NCBI GenBank assembly: GCA_934045905.1
Contig: OW203767.1
Coordinates: forward strand, 28,828,520 to 28,892,519
Length of the DNA stretch: 64,000 bases
Reading direction: 5' to 3'
Source: Leuctra nigra
Lineage: Eukaryota; Arthropoda; Insecta; Plecoptera; Leuctridae
Both the position numbers and the translations under genes were made by a program. Of this stretch, positions 57,700-64,000 are shown piece after piece; within the stretch, counting starts at the first letter, position 1, and each line of letters opens with the position of its first letter. Under the pieces are notes generated by a model. That model had not been told where the DNA came from and did not search any database. It worked only from the letters and a program-made list of their open reading frames with translations.

Positions 57700-58799
57700 T
57701 ATTAATTACCTGTCCAGTGAGCCTTAGACTTATATTTTTCCCGAATTTGCTGATGTCACAGTTTTCATTTAACACGGTAGGTACCTAGATATTTCAAACA
57801 TACATGAATAATAGTCTTTCACATGCAATTCACACCAATCACTTTGAACAATGGTTTACAACAAAATCTACTTCTAAAAGTTGGACAGGTAAATTTATAA
57901 ACATTGTAGAAAGTTGTCAATAATCGCGTCCACGAAAACATTTGAAGTCATTGTCACCCAATTGCACTTTAATAAGTGGATTTTTTTGAGAGCTTTACGT
58001 TATTTCTATGAATAATACGAACACCCATCTATAGTATCCAAGACATTACATTTTCGTGTGTTTAGTTTTGAGTTAAACTAAGTTCAACCAAACTCAGCAG
58101 ACAAAAAGAAATAAATACTTATTCTGATCAAATAAATGCAGGTAATATTTGAATACGAGACAAACAATGTATTCAATCCAAATACATTTTTCTCTCTACA
58201 GCAGAACTCCTGTAAAATCGTCACTCTCAGAACGCTACAAGATATTGATTTTTCCATTCCTTCCCCAGCAATATCTCTTCTCTCTCCAACTAACTCGGGG
58301 CCATCAGTTTCTATCTTCCTCCCACATATCTGGAACAATACTTGCATTTGTCACCTCTCATATGCAAAGTGTTGCACCGAGGGGGTAATATCATCGGTAG
58401 GAGGGATTCCGCCGGAATAACACAATATTACGCCGAGCGATGGGAATATTTTATGCGATATGGAATCACCTGGAATGGTGTCTCACCCGTCCCGAAACTC
58501 GTTCGGGAAATGGATGACTTTTCGAGAGCAGATATGATGGAGATACTTCTTTTTTAAATGGCTGAATAGGGAATATTTTCATATTAAGGGGTTGGTATAC
58601 GTGGCGTGACGTTGCAATCAAGGAGTTATGGTATCAGGATATTTATGAAATATTTAAAGTTCTGAGGACAAAGGGAGAAATGGGGACGTGATTCTTGATT
58701 TTAATATGCTGTTGGACGTTTGTTATAGTTGATAAGTTGATGCCTGATTTGTATTGAATGTAAGAGGTTTTGTAGTTTAAGGCCGGTCATATATTTTTT
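57700..58799. other. intergenic / intronic, no gene seen
   Basis: Short overlapping open frames at 58084-58557 on both strands match no family known to me, although TTTTTCTCTCTACAG at about 58187-58201 resembles a splice acceptor on the plus strand. Confidence 0.35.
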
Positions 58800-59204
58800 C
58801 CCGCCAAAAGCGATTTGAAGCGGTTTTCGAGCGAAATACAAAATATAAACGGCTATATTTAACAAACGGTTATGAATATCGAAAAAGCAAGATCGAGGTG
58901 ACATGTATTGAACCTTTATCTACATTTTCATCGCTTACTGTCATAACTTTGCTCCTACTATGTGGTCAGTATGTGTCGGGCACGAAAACACTATAAGTAA
59001 ATATACGGAGCGTTTTCGTGCCCGACCAATGCTGACCACATAAGAGGAGCAAAGTTATGACAGTAAGCGATGAAAATGTAGATAAAGGTTCAATACATGT
59101 CACCTCGGTCTTGCTTTTTCGATATTCATAACCGTTTGTTAAATATAGTACCTATTTATATTTTGTATTTCGCTCGAAAACCGCTCCAAATCGCTTTTGG
59201 CGGG
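58800..59204. repeat. fold-back element (large palindrome)
   Basis: Arms of about 190-200 bp, starting CCCGCCAAAAGCGATTTG on the left and ending CAAATCGCTTTTGGCGGG on the right, are reverse complements with few differences. They meet around 58990-59010. It is unrelated in sequence to the fold-back element at 53424. No coding capacity. Confidence 0.9.
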
Positions 59205-60550
59205 TGTTATGGTGATTTAGTTATTATTTTATATGCTTCAAAACACAGCACATTAATTTGAAAAAACATATTTTTTCTGACATTAAATAGCTGTATAGTT
59301 CTTTATTGAATAAGTAAAAAACACACACAACTGTAATTTGTCTGTAAAAGCAAAGACATCTTATTGGCATTTATTGACTTATTGACTACCTATTCATTTC
59401 GGTTCGCAAATGTGTACGATCTTATAGTTATACTCAATGATAGTGATGTGGTGACAAAAACTAAGATAATTCCTCCACGAGTGTACATGTTCAATAAATG
59501 CGAAATTGAACATTTTCATGGCGGATCAACTGGAGAATGCACCCAGAACGCATTCTTATTTTCTTTATTTTCGCAGTTAGATTTGCTATTGTCTCTATCG
59601 TCTATATGCTACGAGTGAATGGGGAATATCTCTGGTTGTATTGAGAAATGTGTACATCTGACATCGCCAATGCATAATCATAGCAGGAGAGTTAGTTGAT
59701 GCTTCGTTCGCGTTTTTAAATGACTTTATTGTTTGATAAGAGGAGATTCCACGACCCTACGTCATACATGAGATTAATACAAGTCACTGGAAGCCATAAG
59801 CAAGCTTTATGCCGCCATTTGTCTCGCCGTACATGGATTCAGACATTTGATTCTCAGCCCTCGCGAGAATCAGGAGAACGATTCGGTTAGAAATGTAGAT
59901 GGACTTGGCAAGGAAAGTGCAAGGGTCTCATGCTTTTAATATCTTGTATTTTGTTTGAAGTTGAACAATGAATAAGTAAGGAATTGCGTTGATATTCAGA
60001 ATGTTTGCTCAGGAGGTGACGCACTGGACTCTCATTACGATGGACCGGGTTCATTTCCCGCTTTCGACGTTGACGTTTTCGATGGTTTTCCTGAGGACAA
60101 GGCTAGGAATGTTTTTTAGGCCACGATCACCTCCTGCCATCCGTTCAGCTATTATTATTTATTTCATCAATACCAAAGTATCTCATTACCAATCAATCAC
60201 TGACTCAATAAAACAATTTTTGTATTGTATTATTTTATTATTGCCAATACACGCAAAGGTATTGTTTTAAATTAAATTTGCCTAGACACATTCAATGTAT
60301 ACTATACTACATTTTTAAGCAGAAATAAAATTCAGTGCGCAATTCTTAATACCTATAGTACGTACATGTAAAGATCGGCAAAATGATGCCACCCTGAATT
60401 TTTCTGGTGCAGAATCGTACCTATCCCCCTTCTCCTTGCTGCATCCCTGGGGAAACACTAAATGAGGGGGAGGGGGAGGGGGGCTGATTGATCACGGTCA
60501 CGTAAAGCAAGACGTCCAATTGTAATTCATGTTTTGTCATTACCCTCCCT

Positions 60551-60565
60551 CCCCCCCCCCCCCCC
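60551..60565. repeat. poly-C run (15)
   Basis: Uninterrupted C homopolymer. Confidence 0.95.
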
Positions 60566-60681
60566 TTCCCTTGCGCCCCAGAATGCTATTATCGCGTTGA
60601 AAGTAAATTAACAGGAGTTTTTTTTTAATTTCTTCTGCGTTGATTAAGATTCACGTTGTCTTATCCTCCATCTCCCCCCCT

Positions 60682-60693
60682 CCCCCCCCCCCC
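60682..60693. repeat. poly-C run (12)
   Basis: Uninterrupted C homopolymer, preceded by seven C and a T. Confidence 0.95.
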
Positions 60694-61217
60694 TTCCTGT
60701 CTCATCACACTCCATCACAGAGTGGCGGGAAGCGCAGAGAAATTATATTCATAGGTGAAAACGTGATCCAGAAGATATCTAAATCATTCGCGCGAGGAAA
60801 CTATTTCTAGAAGTTAGTTTGATTTCCTTGATCAGATCCTCGGTAGACGTTTCCGTAAGAATGACCCGCTGACCTATAGCACTTCTTTTACTTTCAAAAT
60901 AAAGTATAGGAACACTGAGATACCACATTATTGCTTGAGCGAACGAAATGTGGTATTTTTAGGATGGAAGTCTACATTTTCGTTTAGTAACCACAGTCTG
61001 CCTAGGTGTATAAAAATTAGTATTTGGATGTTGTTTGTAGAATGATTCACTCACTTTGGCGAGGTAGCAGTTTTGTTCGGTACATTTCCTATGTACTCGA
61101 AGTTAGCTTGGAAATAATATTTCCTAAATATCGTCATCACTTCTGAACAATTCAAATTTCGAAAAAAAATTAACAATAATTAGCGTAGCTAATGTTTTAG
61201 TTAACCGTACAGCAATA

Positions 61218-62042
61218 CTAGGAAAACGCTCAGTGTAACGCGTTGGTGAGCGAGCACGGGGACATGCAAATTCTCGAACCGGAAATGCGTACACAAGCAC
61301 AGAAAACATATACATCCATATTGAATTGAAATATGATAACTCAATCAACACAACATATTATTATGCTTTTCATTGAAACTTGAAAATAACATCTAAGCAT
61401 CTAAGAACCCTGGTTAAAATAAAACAAATCAGATTCAATCCAATTGGCACTGGAAAACATTCATTTTGATACTTCATTACTGACAGATATTAAAAATGTT
61501 AATAAGTTCATACGTTCTTAACTGATTGGGATGAAATTTTGTAAAATAAGAGACAATGTTGGTCTTAATGATCATGCATAATATGAGTTTGATCTGAATT
61601 ATCGAAGACCGTTTTCATTTTTCAGCATATCAGGAGATATTTATTTAAATTTTAACCAATTAATGGATTTCAAAAAAATTATGGTCTGCAAACAGAGAAG
61701 GTTGGTTTTACATGTGTGCAAAATTTCAGCTAGATCAAAGTAAAACTCTGACCTGTATAGCCAAAATATGAATTTGATCAGATTTATCGAATACCATTTT
61801 CATTTTTCAACCTATCAGGAGATGTTTATTTCAATTTTAACCAATGAATGGATTTAAAAAAAATTTGGGGCCTGCAAACAGAAAAGGTTGTCTCTACATG
61901 TGTGCAAAATTTCAGATCGATCGAAGAAAAACTCTGACCTGTACAGCCTCACCCAACAGAAAAAAAACAAAAAAACAAAAAAACAAAAACAGAGGTCCGT
62001 GCCAAATGAGCCGAAAGGAGACGCTCGCTACGCTCGCTCAAT
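61218..62042 (-). mobile_element. family B Helitron-like element, copy B7
   Basis: It starts CTAGGAAAACGCTCAGTG, then AACGCGTTGGTGAGCGAGC, and ends GAGACGCTCGCTACGCTC, then GCTCAATA. The sequence is closely colinear with B5 (GACATGCAAATTCTCGAACC, the ACCGTTTTCATTTTTCA block, GTGTGCAAAATTTCAGC). It lacks B5's nested hAT MITE and has two, not three, of the roughly 180-bp internal units. No coding gene. Confidence 0.65.
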
Positions 62043-64000
62043 AAATACCACCTATCTTATCAATACTCGTGGACAATCTAACATTTTTATATTTTCTGAA
62101 GATTTTCCAGGAGTTTGTGCACAAATATTGAAGACGCACTACGAAATGATCATGTGAAGTATGATCAATTGTCTTTATAAGATCGACTAAACATTATTAG
62201 CTACCTACGCTAAATATTTTTCACATATAACAATGGTCGCTCAAAAGAGTTGCTCGACATTTAGAAATTGCCCAATGTTTACAATTTAGTACTGCCGTCT
62301 CTTAAAATGAAAGAATTGTACGCCCGTTCGTGTCTGCGATCACCGACAAAATATACATTTTTCCATTTAAACGTTTCTTTTAGTGCGTTGTACTCGAATC
62401 AGAAATCTCTCACCTAACGCATGTTTTACACAGAAATCACCACCTAATCACCATACCCTTTTCACCAAATCACCCCCATCGAAATGAACACTCGAAATGT
62501 CTGACTACATTTATACTCGGCGATATTTTTCATCCCCTTCTTCCAACCCCCTGCAAAGTGGCCCTAATCCACAACCCCCTCAAACAAGCCAAGGATATGG
62601 CTTATAGGAAACCCAACTCATATATCAATATTCCTATACACTGCAGCCAGGAAAAAAAAACGAAAACCCACCCCCGCGGATTTTTTTATAACACAATCTA
62701 TATTTTTCTCACATTCACACCCCGTCTGTGTGAATATATGCATATCCTCGAATTCTACTTTAGCTGGGAGTGAATTTATATCTTTCAATGGGCTGGCCTG
62801 TCAGTGGGCAAGTCTTTATCAGCTATGGAGCACGACCAATCAAGCGAGAGAATTCGCGCTTCGGAATAAAAAATAATACCGAGAGTGAGAGCGTAAATTA
62901 AAAGATTTTGTTCGAGGTGTCATTACGGGATAGGAATTTATGAGTTTGCCGATAAATGTGCCGAGATTGTGAGGCGTGTGTTTTGAAACGGGCGAAGATT
63001 TTCGATTTGTAATTCAGATTTTAGGCTTTGTTATGATATTCGCTGGTGGTAGCGGCGCGTGTTGGATAAAAGTAGAATGTTTTAGTAGGTGGTGATATTT
63101 CTTAATTCTTTGGGGAAGTAGAGCTGACCCACAAACAGTTGAACAAAACTAACCAAATCCATAGCTGCAATGTTGAAATGCGATGCTGCTTACATAGCAA
63201 CTATTGATCCATTTTCGACCTCGCCTCCTGGATCTCAATATTTGACCGTTTCATTCTTGGGAAATTTATTGATTACACTTGAGCGAGCTCGGGCACAAAT
63301 ATTTTAGATAATTTTTAAATATTTTTACAAATATAAGTTGGTAATAGGCTAATTAATTTTATGTAGATTTTATGAGTAAGGAGAAAAAAGTCTGAAAACT
63401 ATTTTTTAAATTTAAATAATTTGATTGGTCCAAATTGGGTCCGAAATATTGGAAAACACGTAACACATAAAAATGAAACTGATTTTTAAAATATACGTAG
63501 TCGTCACGAATTGTCACTGACGATATCGAGTTTTTATTTTTTTGTTTTTGGGGGAGCGGGGTACTTTGAATATTTGAATCCTTCATATGGTATTGTAACT
63601 ATGAACAAATTTGACAAATCTATATCAACTAAAGCGGGAATAGGCTAACGTTTACGACACCGAACATTATTTTCTGTTTATTTTCTTGCTCAATATAAGA
63701 GATTGGAAAATTCATAACAATAAAAAGTTGAATTCAACACTTGCAATGAAATTTGATGCCCGCGCATTTGTACCGACATGTGTTCTAGAGAATTATAGAC
63801 TGGATGCAAACCCCTGCCCTGTGTTATTGCGCTAATAAAAGCTTAGTTGCAAAAGATATTGTTTCCAGTAGGAATCCGCTGAGTTATTCTTTGCCTCTAT
63901 ACTGGAATTATATGATCGTAAAATGTTAACATTCGGTAGGTCATTACGATACGAGAGCATACAAAACAAGAGAAATTAAATGTTGGAACAATTCGCCGTA
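62043..64000. other. intergenic / intronic, no gene seen
   Basis: C- and A-rich stretches at 62440-62700 and AT-rich sequence after 63280. Short open frames at 62558 and 63359 have no recognisable features. Confidence 0.4.

Larger units (their letters stand above)
59205..61217. other. intergenic / intronic with poly-C tracts and a possible SINE relic
   Basis: No exon was recognised; the plus frame 59364-59618 matches nothing known to me. A degenerate tRNA-like segment (GACCGGGTTCATTTCCCG, then GGTTTTCCTGAGGACAAGG and TTTAGGCCACGATCACCTCC) at about 60004-60140 may be an old relative of the window's SINE family. C runs lie at 60551-60565 and 60682-60693. Confidence 0.4.

Noticed and set aside
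1..64000. Endogenous viral or retrotransposon coding genes
   Set aside because: No polymerase, integrase, capsid or envelope-type frame of useful length was seen on either strand.

Overview
The window is AT-rich, repeat-dense nuclear DNA from an animal, most probably an arthropod and plausibly an insect. Genes are sparse and split by introns. There are tRNA-derived SINEs, hAT-, Harbinger- and piggyBac-like MITEs with target-site duplications, Helitron-like non-autonomous elements and minisatellites. There are no operons, ribosome binding sites or long unspliced genes. The genus cannot be fixed from sequence alone; a hemipteran-type insect is only a guess.

Genes. The best gene is a three-exon clarin (tetraspan protein, CLRN family) on the minus strand: exon 1 49085-49301, exon 2 42923-43238, exon 3 42203-42338. 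It encodes 222 aa, with compatible splice phases and good splice sites. On the plus strand, 51156-51362 looks like the first coding exon of the nucleoporin Nup88; the remaining exons were not found. A short cysteine-containing terminal exon (25097-25268, minus) probably belongs to an unrecognised gene. I found no reverse transcriptase, transposase, viral gene or classical RNA gene.

Repeats. Two dispersed families share a Helentron/HINE-like plan: subterminal inverted repeats, a short hairpin and a CTAG terminus. Family A has four copies (29.4-32.6, 39.2-40.5, 43.6-44.9 and 54.8-57.7 kb). It carries a long inverted-repeat module at its 5' end and a body built from units holding the composite motif CCGGAAGTGACGTCA beside AAAATGGCGGC. 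Family B has seven copies (15.3, 19.3, 21.1, 33.2, 35.8, 38.7 and 61.2 kb). It runs from a GAGCGAGC-rich end to GCGTTTTCCTAG. Two large tandem arrays are present: about 46 copies of a 41-bp unit (6.7-8.6 kb) and about 25 copies of a 113-bp unit (45.3-48.1 kb). The second array lies inside clarin intron 1.

Layout. 0-15 kb: intergenic DNA with MITEs, a SINE and the 41-bp array. 15-25 kb: family B copies and Harbinger-like MITEs. 25-29 kb: the orphan exon and poly-G/poly-C tracts. 29-41 kb: alternating A and B elements and two hAT MITEs. 42-49.3 kb: the clarin gene, whose first intron holds a partial exon duplication, an A element, the 113-bp array and a MITE next to the splice donor. 49.9-51.4 kb: a hAT MITE and the Nup88-like first exon. 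53-64 kb: two fold-back elements, the longest A copy, a SINE with target duplication and a B copy. Most short open frames in the window are chance or repeat-derived.
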